Of a DNA stretch of 64,000 nt, positions 22,334 through 34,341 are shown in pieces. The first letter of the stretch is position 1; each line of letters begins with the position of its first letter. Position numbers and translations under genes: made by a program. The notes under the pieces were generated by a model. The model had not been told where the DNA came from, made no database searches, and was given only the letters and a program-made list of their open reading frames with translations. The DNA comes from Clavelina lepadiformis. Its lineage: Eukaryota > Chordata > Ascidiacea > Aplousobranchia > Clavelinidae. Location: contig NC_135248.1 of the NCBI RefSeq assembly GCF_947623445.1, positions 2,480,001 to 2,544,000 of the forward strand, written 5' to 3'.

Positions 22334-22341
22334 GTCTGGAT

Positions 22342-23190
22342 GAATGGACGCCGCGATTAGGTCGTGTGGTTTTAGGTACTTAGCGCAAACGATCTTCCGA
22401 CATCCATTGAGAAGCCTGATGAGGTTTCATCCTTCTGCTTACGCGTATTGTTGTTATTGTAACGGATTTGTTTAACAGTTTTTTCTGTTTTTGTCTTTTT
22501 GTCGGGTATTTTTTAAACAGAGTCTCGAAGAACTATACCAGTTCTCTGGGAGCTGTAAGGCTCTTTGGGGAAGATGGGAAACTTGTACTTCCCAGCAGCG
22601 TATGTTTGGAGATGGATATTTTAGAATATAAAGCGCTAAATGCGTTTCTTAACTTCACAAATTTAAACTATTATTGACATAAACCTCGCCATTTAAAGAC
22701 TGACAAGACTTTTAATGAAGTTCTCAAACAAGAACAAAACAACACAAGAAAGTAATTTATTTGAATGTGTGCCGGTATCTATGTTTGATTTGTTTTAATT
22801 TAATTTAGTTAGCATCGAAATCTTATACATTTACATCAAAAATCAAGATTTATTTGCTAAAATTTTTGCAAATACTACATTAATAGCTTAGGTGGTTTGA
22901 AAATCAGAAGTTTGGCGATAATATTTATCGACTTATCGACTTTATAAAACAAACATGGAAAGATAGCTGAATTTTTTAGGAAAAGTCACCAAATTTCACG
23001 TTTCTACAGCAAACAATGCAACTGTACGCCACGTTTTGCTGTGACTATTTGCATGGGAGGCCACAGCTAGTGTAAATAGAGTTAACGGCACTTAACATCC
23101 AAAATGAAAATTTCTACAGCTATACAAATAGTGGAACATTGTCATTCAAATATTCTAGACTCAGAGATAAACATTTGTAGCCATAAAATG
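22342..23190. other. Non-coding stretch
   Basis: No gene recognised. At 23026-23087 there is a short match to 5289-5345 (GCTAGTGTAAATAGAGTTAAC against CCTAGTGTAAATAGGGTTAAC), probably a fragment of a dispersed repeat. Confidence 0.4.
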
Positions 23191-23193
23191 CAA

Positions 23194-24012
23194 TTAGCAG
23201 CAACTGGTTTGCTTGCCGCCATTTGCACAACATGAGTCTTGTTCGTTTATGGATGAATCCTCAGATACGTCTTCTTTCATCTTTATGTCGTTTAATTTCA
23301 CCAGTTCTTGCTGTTGGTGCTCTGTGTTCCGTGTTACTTCCATTTCTTCCGGAACTCCGAAGCGAAAAAAAATGCGGACTTTTTTTGGAAAACATTCGCC
23401 GTCAACGAGGGGAACGAAATATCGAGGATCGCTTTCAGCCGGTTTGTTGCTCCCTAACAAAACCACAAATAATGTTTAGATTACGGTGTCAAATATTTGA
23501 AATTCTCGAAGATTTTATTATTGTTTTATTGGGTTACCTGTTACAAAAGACACTATCAGCCCTGTTAGAAGTGCTGTCAGGAATCCAACGATTCCATAAT
23601 AAAGATTGGAGATGGCCCAAATATTATAGTAGAAGAAAGGCCTTCCGATATAAAAGACCATCAAATTTAAGCAAACTCATAAGAATAAACTTCAGCTACT
23701 TGTTTACACAGGACAAACAACTAATTTAAAGCAACATAATTTCACTCAGTATGCTCGAAATTGTCCCCACTTTGTATTCACAGGTTCGTCATCAACCGTT
23801 AGCGTCGTAGAATTGAATTCCAATTCACTGTAGGAGTAATGAGCTGTGCTGGCTACTGTTGTCGTCCAGTTAGCAAGGGCGGTATCACTCGTACAATTTT
23901 CTGTCGTTGTTGGCAACAAGCTCGACTTCTCTGGAGGTATCCCATAAACCTTCGCACTGAATGCAATCCAGGCGACGAAAGCAGTGCCAAGGGCGTGACC
24001 AATCACCGCTCC
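23194..24012 (-). CDS. SLC5-family sodium/solute cotransporter, C-terminal exons
   Basis: Three consecutive exons on the minus strand encode the end of a sodium-solute symporter. The first (about 23760-24012, acceptor GTAG at 24013) reads GAVIGHALGTAFVAWIAFSA, a membrane helix, then a Thr/Asn-rich extracellular loop with N-x-T/S sites. The second (about 23538-23650) encodes a last helix, SNLYYGIVGFLTALLTGL, with donor GTAACC. The third (23194-23453) reads SNKPAESDPRYFVPL, the DPRY phrase found after the last helix of SLC5A8-like proteins, then an acidic tail ending in TSCC. The join of exons two and three is in phase; the join of one and two is not clear to me. I found no earlier exons in 24-27 kb, so either introns are long or only the 3' end survives. 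It may carry monocarboxylates, iodide or vitamins; substrate unknown. Confidence 0.72.
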
Positions 24013-24019
24013 CTACGTA

Positions 24020-27000
24020 TAAGTAAATGTTACAAAGGAATACTTTAAGTATTCAAGAATACTGTCAGTAGAGTGAACAAACACTGTAATTTAAAATTGA
24101 TATCTGCTATATATATGACTTTCAGCCTATAACACATACATAGAACTTATAACTACGACAATGTTTGCTACGTAGATTTTACCAATGAAGCGATGCTAAA
24201 TGCTTTACTTTAACAAGCAATTATTATCTGTCGTGTCAGCAGTCATGCACGTAAAACTACCACAAAGTTTTTAATAAAGGTATTTAATTTAATAATTTTA
24301 TTGCCTAAAACTGTTTTGAGTCAAATCAACATCAGGCGCAAATAAAGTATCACCTAATAGTTTACAGAGCAAACCATTAAAGTTGTCGTTAAGTAGCAGG
24401 GAGTCGAGAAAATGTTAACGAGCTAAGCTACTGACTCAGCCATGCATTTTCGACAAAACTTTACAAAGTGCTCACGTTATTCCTATATTCATATCGTTGA
24501 CCGCTTATATGTTTCTATCCTTTAGTCTAATGCATTTTAATTCCTGGTTTAATTTAACTGTTGTTTCATCCTGCGTTCTGTAAAGTATCAGTGATACTAA
24601 AATAAATTACGATCGTTATAAAACATACTTTTATGAGAATGAGTTCAAAAACAACTGCAATTAACAAAGAAATGCTTTATTGTCGATTAACAATGATTGC
24701 CGGTTTATACAGTATACTGATTCATTTTCAACAACATGGTAATTAATCATTTACTGTGTATCAACATAACTTAAACAAAAATTTGAAATCACGAGCAGCC
24801 CGCAGTAAAACAATATAAGTCTTGTATGTTTAGTGAAGTGTTCAATATGTAGATAATACAGGTACTGTGCAGGTGAATACTGTGATCAAGAAAAATAAAA
24901 AGTTTTTGTGGCAATGCAGTCATTTAACCGTCCCCGAAAGTATAAGTGCTTTCGAAAGCAATTAATTTCGGTCCATGTAGGCCTACATGACTTGCCAAAA
25001 CGTATGACGTTGCACATCATCACAACTATTATAGGGAATAGAGTTTTTTCGTAGTTGCAAGGACGGAAGGACACGAACTGCTAACTATATTGGAGTCCCA
25101 CGTCAAAGCCTTTACTTGAAATAAAAAAAAACACATTTAAAAAAACAAAAAATATGTGACACTTGCACAAATGCTTGCTCGGTAACCGGGACTTGAGTGA
25201 TGAGGATCATCGTATGGTTTAAGTCGAGCAAAACCTTTCCTCACTCCAAGGAATTTCATCTCAATTAAAAAAACAATTTCTTATAGCCTACAATGTTGGC
25301 CTATATAATCGGAAACACGCACGTTTTTGGCTAATTAATAGCCAACAAACTTCGTATAGTCGCTAAGAACTCTGTTTTGAAAAGTATTTCGGATGGGGGT
25401 ATCTTTGTGTTGTTTTGCTCATAAATGATATATAATTACTTTTAACTAGAGCTGCACGTATGCATGCATGCAAATATTAACGCAGAGGCCGAATCCATAC
25501 AACGGAGTCGAAGGTGGAGTGTCTGCTACCACGTTAGCCCCGCGGAAAATTTGTGAAATTATTTTTGCATATTCATTCGCAAAAATCGCTCCAAAATTCA
25601 AGGTTTGATCGAAATTTCGGAAGTTGGAACATTTCGCACAAAATGCGAACCAAAATTGTTGAGACAGCGCTTCGAGGTTTGTTCGGTTTCACAGATCTAA
25701 TATTTTTCTCAGTGAGAAGACTCGGAGGAAGATAGCTGTGACGTTGTTTTTTAATTTACAGTTTTACAGTAATTAATCTTGCCACGCCTCGCATGTTGCT
25801 GAAATCATTCTACCGATCGACTACTGCTGTGTAGATGTGCCCTGTGTTATTGTTTTCGATACTACAACTGTTGTCAATGCTGAGCAATGCTTTGATTACG
25901 CTTACTCGGTGAGACGTTGAACTGGTTGTAGCCTAATTTGAAGTTTTTGGAAAAGTTAGTGATAATGGCATATTTTTCTATACTGCTCAGATGTCGTATA
26001 TAATTACATATGCTGTGCTATGCTATTGCTCAGTCGTTGTCATATGCGTGTGACAGGATTAAGTCGTAGTGAAAGAGATTGTTTGGTCACAGGACAAAAA
26101 GTGTCTCAAGGAAGAAAGCTGGTCAAAAAGTTCAAGAAGATGACGTCAAATGAGGAAGTTATTTGTTGATTGATATTCATCGTCGTTAGAGAGTGCAATC
26201 GATGAACAGACATTGCTTGCCACTGAAACGCCAGATCCCGGGCATCCACTTAGGAGGTATGTACATTGCTGATAGAAATGGAAACGACTGCTTGGCGATA
26301 GTTTTGCCGTATAAGTTTGCCAACGCGTTGACGTGCTCAGTTGTATTCATTGCACTGACAGAAAGCCAGAGCATGTCTTGGCAACGTAAGCTGTGACAAG
26401 GCAAAGCACAAACGAAATTGCAAGTAAATCCTTCTTTTTCCTATCTACTTATTATGTGTCATTATCTTAACGGTTGGCCCAACCATGATCTACTTTTCTT
26501 GTTTCGACTGATGAATTTTGCATGTTTTAAGTCGTTGTTGCTTTAGGTAGCCTTTTTCTCCTAGTGACCTAGTTGTTTATTTGCAGTGTTTTATTTTTAT
26601 TTTACTATAATAGTAATATTTTTGCCCCTCCATAACGATTAACATAAAAAATAACGCCACAAACAACATTAACGACGAGATGTCAAACTCCTTCACCAGA
26701 TTGATTGTAACCGGAAACAACAGGTTGGGCTGGTTGGATAGATGTGGTACGCTTGAATGATCATCTGCTTAAGCGTAAACAAAAACGGGAACAAATTTTT
26801 GATCAATACCGGCCTGATCTTGCCTGAGTTTGTGTAAGCTTTTAAGCGTGACGCAGCTAATTTACTAGTTTCTGAACTAAACGCCCAATTGATGTGTATG
26901 TTAAGTTTTACGAGCACGAGTTTTAGACAGAGGTATATTGTAGCATGTGACGATGAAGAAAGGCTTTTGGTTTGAGAAAGAGTTGTTTTATAACTGTGCC

Positions 27001-27180
27001 TGAATAGTTTGCGGATTATCACTTACGTAGGGTAATGTACCTTGCAGCATAAACTATTAGTGGCTGTGTCAGTGGAATCTATCAGTGACTTACGTTCAAT
27101 TGTTATGTTATCATATTATTTTATGTTCTTACTTAGTTGTTGATTCGTTAATTTATCCGCCGAAAGGAAGGACAGGTGTA
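24020..27180. other. Non-coding stretch
   Basis: AT-rich, with no supported gene. A palindromic TGCATGCATGCA sits at about 25460. Frames at 25553-25735, 26193-26396 and 26693-27022 lack any recognisable motif. I looked for upstream SLC5 exons on the minus strand and saw none. Confidence 0.4.
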
Positions 27181-27186
27181 GAGAAA

Positions 27187-27871
27187 ATGGCAAAATTGGT
27201 TCTTGGTTACTGTATGGGATCTTAGATGCCGCGGAGAAGCGCTCCGTTGTGTGCTCGAATACCTCGGTGTTGAATACGAAGACAAAAGATACAAATTATC
27301 TGGCAAGCCCCCTAACACTGATGGTAGTTCTTGGTTTGGCGTGAAAGCTCAAATGAATCTAGATTTGCCAAACTTACCTTACATCATTGACGGTGACGTC
27401 AGAATGACGCAGGCTTGGGCGATTTTGAAATATCTGGTTCGGAAACACGCAATTCTTTTCCCGAAGACTGAAGAGGAGATTCGAAATTGTGACATGTTGG
27501 AGGAAGTTGGGAGAGATCTGGCGATGCCTTTCTATACTTTTTGTTACAATCACGACGATTTTGACGAGGCAAAGAAAAAATATTTCGGCGAAACTCTTCC
27601 AAAGTTGCTGGACTAGCTGGAGAAATTCCTCGGCAGTTCTAATTGGATGATCGGAGATAAAATGACCTACGTCGATTTCTACTTTTGCGAGGTGCTTGAC
27701 GTCATCCAATTAATGACGTCAGATTGCTTGGACAAGCACCAAGGCATCAAGAAGTACGTGGAGAGATTCTACGCCCTGGACAAGATTGCAGCTTACAGGC
27801 AGTCCGATCGATTCAAGAAATGGCCCATCGTTGCCCCATTCGCGAAGTGGGGAGGAAAATGCGAAGACTGA
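27187..27871 (+). pseudogene. Mu-class glutathione S-transferase, intronless broken copy
   Basis: The whole enzyme length (about 228 codons; family about 218) can be followed without introns: MAKLVLGY with the usual catalytic Tyr, then W-D-L-R.RGEALRCVLEYL, LDLPNLPYIIDG and TQAWAILKYL in the glutathione site, and WMIGDKMTYVDF with the conserved Asp of the C-terminal domain. Two faults break it: four extra bases near 27211-27219, just after the catalytic Tyr, and a TAG at 27614-27616. An AATAAA lies at 27980. The paralogue at 28588 has a splice donor where this copy reads straight on, so this is probably a retrocopy, and a young one given only two faults. The frame from 27203 starting MVTVWDLRCRG lacks the catalytic Tyr segment. 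An assembly error is the other possibility. Confidence 0.85.
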
Positions 27872-27979
27872 ATCAAATCACCGTGGAACGTTTAACAACT
27901 TGTGCTCGTATACTTCCTGGTATTAGTGATGTGTGACTGTTATCGTGATCATTAACATATTGTATCGCAATAACAATTT

Positions 27980-27985
27980 AATAAA
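27980..27985 (+). promoter_or_regulatory. Poly(A)-like signal after the GST copy
   Basis: AATAAA 109 bases after the GST stop codon. It would fit the 3' end of the parental mRNA carried along with a retrocopy. No long A-tract follows. Confidence 0.35.
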
Positions 27986-28077
27986 ACTAATGACGTAAGT
28001 TGTAATAATTTTGAAACAGAAAACTGCAAAGTCGTTTGAGAATAAATCTACACCCTGGATACTTTCCACAATAAATG

Positions 28078-28099
28078 ACAGACAGACAGACAGACACAA
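28078..28099. repeat. GACA microsatellite
   Basis: About five copies of GACA in a row. Confidence 0.8.
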
Positions 28100-28587
28100 A
28101 CATAAGGGCAGTGGTGGACTAAACGATTCATAGTAACTGATAAGCGTGGAATGTAAATACTGAAGTTATCCTCGCACCTGATATCGGTTGTGTCCTTTTG
28201 GAATTCCGATAAATTGTTGAGTTTTGTTGAAACAGAATGGAGCTTACGAGCTGCAAATACCTTTAATCCTTAGCATGCTGCACAGTAGTAGGCTAGGGTG
28301 TAAGAAAAGTTGAAAAAGTAATACTAGTATATATATACTCCTTATACTCTATCCTTATCAAGTCAGCAGAAGGGATATCTTGTGGTAGAGTCTATAATAC
28401 TCGACCACCGCTTCGGTACAAAGCAAGGAATGCCCATTTCTTTGAGTGTTTGATCGCAAACATTTGCACAAATCCCAACGTAAGCTTTGTGAAGGCGAGG
28501 TATGTTGATTCCGAGAAGTTACTGTAGTTCAGCTGCAATTGCCAGCAAGTACAACTCAGCGTCAGCAGACGCAGAAATACAAAAGAG

Positions 28588-28685
28588 ATGTCAAAGTTTA
28601 TTCTCGGTTATTGGGACGTACGAGGCTTTGGCGAAGCGATACGATACATGCTTGAGTACCTTGAAGTGGACTACAAAGACAGGAG
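28588..28685 (+). CDS. Mu-class GST, first exon of a paralogue
   Basis: ATG at 28588 opens MSKFILGYWDVRGFGEAIRY, followed by MLEYLEVDYKDR, the N-terminal thioredoxin-fold strand, helix and strand of a Mu GST with catalytic Tyr8. The exon ends AG|GTATTA at 28685, matching where family genes carry an intron. I found no second exon within the window, and the intron starts at once with a 75-nt hairpin. It is either a working gene with distant exons or an orphan exon left by rearrangement. The reading frame is clean. Confidence 0.7.
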
Positions 28686-28687
28686 GT

Positions 28688-28762
28688 ATTATGGCGAATA
28701 TATTTTGTTCCTTTGTGTATTACTTGTGTGAAGTATTACACAACAAACATATTCGCCATAAT
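28688..28762. repeat. 75-nt hairpin at the GST exon-1 donor
   Basis: Arms ATTATGGCGAATAT (28688-28701) and ATATTCGCCATAAT (28749-28762) are exact inverted copies. Pairing continues inward with a few mismatches (TGTGTATTACTT against AAGTATTACACA) to a loop of about five bases. It is a pre-miRNA-sized fold, a tiny MITE, or a palindrome made during rearrangement. Confidence 0.75.
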
Positions 28763-28769
28763 GACCACG

Positions 28770-31700
28770 TACACTGGCGATAATTGTTATAATATGATCG
28801 AGGACGATTGTTGGTTTTTTCACCGCATATAATTTGTAATAATTAATCAATCCGAAATGTAGCCTAAACACGGTACGTTAACTTAAAGCATCTCATAGAA
28901 ATTCTAACATTTCTTAGAAGAAATCTATTTTGTTTACGTTTTGCAAAAATCTCTTTAGACTTTTGGCGCCGTCAAGATCCCGATCTTTAACGTGTTGTGG
29001 GGCGCCACCGCACGGTCTGGTGCAAACATGATAATTAAATAGTACAGTAAACAAATAACAAATTCAAACACCTGTTAGGAGCTGCTTGAAGAACAATGCC
29101 TTTTGATTTCTGGCCATGGCATTGTTAATTACATTTTCGAGTAAGACGCCGACACTTATACGCTTTCGCTTGGAATTCACCTTGGAGCAAATTTTGTTGC
29201 AGCTCTGGAATTTACGCGCGATTCTCGAACCTTCGTTGCCAGTGTTCGTTCTTCGTTCATTCATTTGCCTTGTGCAGTCAAAGTGGTTACTTGGCAGTTA
29301 ACAGTAACTGAAGAATAATGAAGGTGACTTACAAATTACAAAGCAGAGTTAACTTCAGTTTAGAGATGTGTTTACCAGGTGCACTGTCAAGTGGAGATTT
29401 ATTGGAAAATTCATTTAATAATAATTAAAGAAATTTCAGTATTTAATTTAAGATTTCCTGAAGGCGTTTGGCTTAATCTTATGGTATAGATTGTCGAGTA
29501 ACAGGTCGTTGCACTCTGCAGAAAACAGAATGATTTAACACTGTCTTGGCTAGCTAGTTCACTAATTCATTAAATTATGATGGTGTTGTCAGGTATGCAA
29601 GTGATGATTTATTAAATGTTGAAATGTCGTTCACTCGTCTGTTCATTGTATTAGACTTGGGCTTAGTATTTGTTGTATGGTCGTTGTTGGCATCTTTTGC
29701 ACCTTTCCATGCCTTTGAATGTTTGGCTTTATGTGGTTGAAGTTTGTTCCTGCTTTATTGCCGCTGAGCTCTTTGCGCGCGCTTTCGCGTCGATTCTTAT
29801 GTCGTTGTTGCTTTTCTGCGCTTTGGCGTTTGTTGCGTTGTTGGAGCCGTTAAGTGCTGGTTTTTAAGCTTGATTTTTTAAGGATGTCATCTCGTTGTCT
29901 TATTCAGTGCTTGCCATGCAGTGAGTTTCATTTTAATGCAAATTGGTGGCCTTTAAATCTGTTGCAGTCAGTTTTATCTGCTTGCTATTTGCAGAATTTG
30001 CGCATGACATACCGATACCAGCATTCATCTGACAAGTCTGGTTTCCAAAAGCCTCCGTAAAGCTGATCTAATATCTGCCAATCTAAAACCTCTCGCTGGA
30101 ACAGAATACTGCAAGATGAGCACAGGACAGCTGTAAGCAGTAGACAGTGTTGGTACAGAAAGCTTCCCCCGGTTTCTTCAGTCCAAGTGTAGTTTAAATA
30201 CCTAAATTTTTTTCCAGTTTATTTTCCTCGTGTGGCGATACGTGGATGGGGAGCAGCGGACTGTTTATTTAGATGTCAATGTCAGAATGAGAAAACAAGT
30301 GTCAAAGGATGGGTTGAGATTTTAAGTTTAGATGGCTAGGTTGAACAGAATAAAAACGGAGACATGAAAATATTACTTTATTTAACTAAATTCCTTTTTT
30401 CAGTGAATTTTTCGAGATTCTTTTTTTCGGGTGACGTCAGCCATGCTTCCAGTTTTCATTTTCATCTATCCCAGTCACGTGCTTCACTTCTGGTAAGTTG
30501 CAATTTAAAATGTATTTTATTGCGATCCATTCTTTTAATCTTAAAATATTTAGCTTAACACTTTCTCCTGCTTGAGATCCTTCAGTTTCCGAAAGTCTTA
30601 AATTGTGAAGTTAACCTGTTTTAAATTATCATCTGCATTTGTTAGCATAAGTTTGCATCACACAGTTGGGTGTTTAAGGTGTTTTCATTTACTGTACTTT
30701 CCTATATGTTTCAGATTCTAAATATTTCAGTTCTACATATTGCACTGCACCTAACGCAAGTATTACTACTGTGGTTATAGTATACTGTGGTTAGCAAATA
30801 AAGTTGAATACTCGTATCTACCATAAATCGTATAAATTTCGCGTTATGCTTTCTGTTGACATTTGACAACTCTTTTTTGCAGACTCCCGTCAAAATGCAA
30901 TCCAAGTCAATCAATGCCTTCACTTCCAGATTTACAGTACTGTTAAGTTTTGTATTTTTGTGCGATTTTTATACTTTCTTCCTTTCCTCTTGCGTTTTTT
31001 GTCGTCTAAACTAAAGAAACTTTGCTGGCATTACATTAAATACAAACAATAATTTTGTAAACGTGCTGGAGTCAGAAGACTTTCTTCTTTATCTTTTGAT
31101 ATTTCTTGAGTTTCTGTTTTTAATGTTTCGTTTGTTTGTTTTCATGTGGTTTGCGAAAGGAACATTTTATTCTTGTGTGTTTACTCTTTACTATATCGAA
31201 GGTGCAGCACCCGATGATTTCGCAAAGTCCAAAGCGACCCCTTTGGTGAGGGTATAGGCTAGTTTAGGGTATCTTAGGTGGGATCAAAGTGTGGGATCAA
31301 AGATTAGCGTAAAGATTTCCGACATTTTGTATGTCTATGGGAAGCGCAAAATGTCAGAGACCTTATTTTGGGTTTTTAGATAGAACAGTGCTCGCTTAGG
31401 TTATCCAGCACTATTTTATTTTATCCTTGCGAGCAAATTTGTCTGTTTTGTTTTTCAACCTTTATTTTCAGGTTTCCAGGTGAAACAAACAAACTTTCAG
31501 GTAGTATTTGGTTTCAACTTTCAGGTAGTATTTGGTTTGTTCCAACTGTCTTTATCCCGCTTCTCTATGCATCAGTATTGCAAAGTGGGGGATCTCCCGT
31601 ACCTAAAGAACCGTTCCGACTCCTGTCACCTTGACTCAGTGGAACGGCTTACTTAAGAGCAGTTGACTGTTTGGCATCATCAGAGGCATTCAGCTTTAAC

Positions 31701-32990
31701 AAGCGTTTTATAAATTAGGTCAAACTCTCGTTCAGAAATCTGGTCTTTCCGCCCACAATTTGGATAGCGGTAAAAACGGGATTTTTAAGTCTCAAACCTC
31801 CTTTCAAACGCCTCGAGATCAAGTGAAATCTCATATTTATACGCATACGCGTTATAGCAATTCTACATGAGCTTTCATCTTATGCTAACTTTATAATTCG
31901 AGATATTTTGGATTTCTTCAGTTAACGTCAGGTCAGGAAACGTTTGTTCATCCTGTACCTAAGACGGAACAACAAATGTTTTTGTAAACGAAAGTACTTT
32001 TGCTATTATTTTGTTTGAATTTTTTACCTGGTTTGTGTGTTAGTTCACATCACGTCACCGCATTGCACGTCACAATGCACTTTGCAAGGTTACAGGTTTC
32101 TTCCAAATCATTCCCAGTGCTATGGTTATGAAGTTGTAATAGGCAGCAATGTGTTGAAATGGTCTAACTCGTAAGAATATTTATTGCTTCCTTGTGATAC
32201 AATTGTATCGAGTAGATAAGTGGCAGCCTGATTTGATAAATAATAGTTGTCAGCTTCTTTCAGCGCACAATTTCGCAGCGAAACAGATTGTGCAAGTCTG
32301 TGTAAGTTCAGTTGTCGACCCTACATAGCTGTGCGGTCAACGACATTTATGCACAAGGTCCGCAAGTCCAACGCTTATGAATACAAGAAGTGTATTCGAC
32401 GTGTTTTGTTTCCAAAAATTCGGCAACTGATGTTGGAAACCACCTCCTTTTATCTTGGGTTCTTAACTTACTCCTTGTTGTCAGCAAGATATTATCATTA
32501 TTCGTGCACGGTCAGTAACGCATGTTTAATGCGAAAACGATTTTCTACACGAGGTTCTGACATAAAAGAAAACGTAAGGGAACGCAATTCGTGTTCAAAA
32601 CATATAAACGATGCTTGTTCACTTTAAATCCTGGAAATATGAAAGCAAAATGTTTGTTATTAAAACAATGCAAACCCCGTCTACAAAGTTTTGGAAATGG
32701 CGCAGTTTATTAAAATTGCATTTAAATTCTTCGGTCGTATTATTTCCAATTTACACCTATTTTTTAGTATTATTACACCTATTGTGTTCCATTGTATCCA
32801 GTCTTACATATACAGTGTTGATTTCTGTGTACTGGGTATTAATTGTATTTATTGTAAACAGCGTTATGGTTTAACTTGTGTGTTTTACTCCAAAACCAAT
32901 AAAGTTTATAATTTCGAATGTTTAAAGAACGAGAGATTTATTGTAAAAACAGGCCCTTGTCACGTATTTCTTAGGAAGCGGTTTCTTAAA
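28770..32990. other. Non-coding stretch
   Basis: No gene recognised. Many short open frames (for example 29670-29867, 31063-31257 and 32247-32627) are T-rich or Ser/Leu-rich without domains. It contains a small tandem duplication at 31492-31538. Confidence 0.4.
31492..31538. repeat. 24-bp tandem duplication
   Basis: A 23-base phrase beginning AACTTTCAGGTAGTATTTG occurs at 31492-31514 and again at 31516-31538, one base apart, without mismatch. Confidence 0.85.
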
Positions 32991-33044
32991 AAGAATGAGT
33001 CATGTCACAAGACTCGAGACTATGACAAAGCAATTCCCAACCGC

Positions 33045-33112
33045 ACCACAATGTAGTGGTAGAAGCATGACAACCTAGCAGCAGTAGGTTTCGGGTTCGA
33101 TTCCCTCCCAGG
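33045..33112 (+). repeat. tRNA-like SINE head
   Basis: A-box-like TGTAGTGGTAGAAGCATGA (33052-33070) and a strong B box GGGTTCGATTCCC (33093-33105) at about tRNA spacing. No complete cloverleaf is apparent. Confidence 0.55.
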
Positions 33113-33184
33113 ATGACTTTTTTATAGACAATTACATCTGATTGTAATAAACTGTAGTTAATGCCTTCATAATATGCCGCTGTA

Positions 33185-33245
33185 GGTAGCTCTGGCGTTT
33201 CACACATCAACTTCGTACTATAGCTCCCATGTTCGGTTCCCTACC
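33185..33245 (+). repeat. tRNA-like SINE head (weak)
   Basis: TAGCTCTGGCGTTTC (33187-33201) resembles an A box, and GTTCGGTTCCC (33231-33241) a B box. Confidence 0.4.
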
Positions 33246-33315
33246 CAGGCATTTGACGCCTGGTTATTTACGGTAATAAACCCAATACTATTCATGCTCT
33301 TTTGAGTTACCACTT

Positions 33316-33362
33316 TGTAGCTCGTTTGCTTCGACGCCGCAAGTTCCAGGTTCGATTTCCAG
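33316..33362 (+). repeat. tRNA-like SINE head
   Basis: TAGCTCGTTTGCTTCG (33318-33333) and GGTTCGATTTCC (33349-33360). The A-box region matches that at 34348, TAGCTCGTGTGCTTCG, so the two belong to one family. Confidence 0.55.
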
Positions 33363-33694
33363 CCATACAGCTGAGTCATGAGTGAATAAAACACAATTTG
33401 GAGAGGTAGATATCTGGTGTTCGGCCGTAAGCCACTGATCAGTTCTTAATACTATGGTGCCTGCCAAGATGAAGGCACGGTTTATGGAGTGGCACAGTAA
33501 TGAGCATTTTTATTTGGATCGTCTCTTCCGAAACATATATATTTGAAACTCAGAGCAAAGCAAAGAAATGGATCTAGCAAGATTGCTCGTATGAATTCTG
33601 CCTCTTAGCATTACTACATAGCAGGTGTGACTATTGCATATGTATACCATTCATTGTCATGATGTTTTTCTGGTACAACTTTGAACTACGCGAC

Positions 33695-33766
33695 GACCCC
33701 GTGGCGCAACGGTAGCGCATCTGACTCCAGATCAGAAGGTTGTGTGTTCAAATCACGTCGGTGTCA
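33695..33766 (+). tRNA. tRNA-Trp (anticodon CCA)
   Basis: Seventy-two bases that follow animal tRNA-Trp closely. The D arm is GGCGCAACGGTAGCGC, the anticodon stem TCTGA/TCAGA closes CTCCAGA with anticodon CCA, and the T loop is TTCAAAT. The A and B boxes are intact, and TTTTT at 33774-33778 can end Pol III transcription. The acceptor stem GACCCCG/CGGTGTC has one C-U mismatch at the fourth pair, and the T stem has two wobble pairs, so a slightly decayed copy is possible. Confidence 0.85.
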
Positions 33767-34049
33767 TTTAAACTTTTTATCTCAAAGTCATGATTCGGAC
33801 GAACGGTTTCAGGTCAATTCAATTTCTGGACAATTCAACTCAAGATAACTAAAACTCAGGATGACCCAATCAACATCTGTGGGTTGAATAATCCTTGTGT
33901 GTTCAATCATTCTTGGTTACATCGCAGGTTGGTTGAGTTGTCCAGAGTTGAAGCGATCGTGGGTTAAATTGACACCCTGACGAACAGAGGACAATGCATA
34001 GCAGGTGGAAGGCGTTGCTTAGATGATCATTGCACGGAGGAGTCACGGA

Positions 34050-34105
34050 AATGATCGCGCACTTTGTCATTGACATCGGTGCAAAGGATGAGGTTTCGAG
34101 TCCTT
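34050..34105 (+). repeat. tRNA-like SINE head (weak)
   Basis: GGTTTCGAGTCC at 34092-34103 is B-box-like, with tRNA-like sequence upstream. Confidence 0.35.
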
Positions 34106-34189
34106 GCAAACTTCAACTTAATTAATTTTTTCCATTTTTTTCCCAAATGATGGTAACTAAGTTGATTAAAAAGGGTTACTCTCAAGACG

Positions 34190-34250
34190 CGTTGTAGCTC
34201 GCGATATATATCACAGAACACGGAGGAAAAGGTCTTGGGTTCAGCTCGGT
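34190..34250 (+). repeat. tRNA-like SINE head (weak)
   Basis: GTTGTAGCTCGCGAT at about 34191-34205 and GGGTTCAGCTCGG at 34237-34249 resemble A and B boxes. Confidence 0.4.
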
Positions 34251-34341
34251 GCTATGTGACTGAATATTTTTCGTTTCAAAATTTAACAACTGATACATCA
34301 TCGTTGGTTATATATGTTGCACCACATGGTATGTGTGTGCA

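Noticed and set aside
32247-32627. 126-codon plus-strand frame
   Set aside because: No family resemblance, no splice or poly(A) context, and similar frames overlap in other registers nearby.
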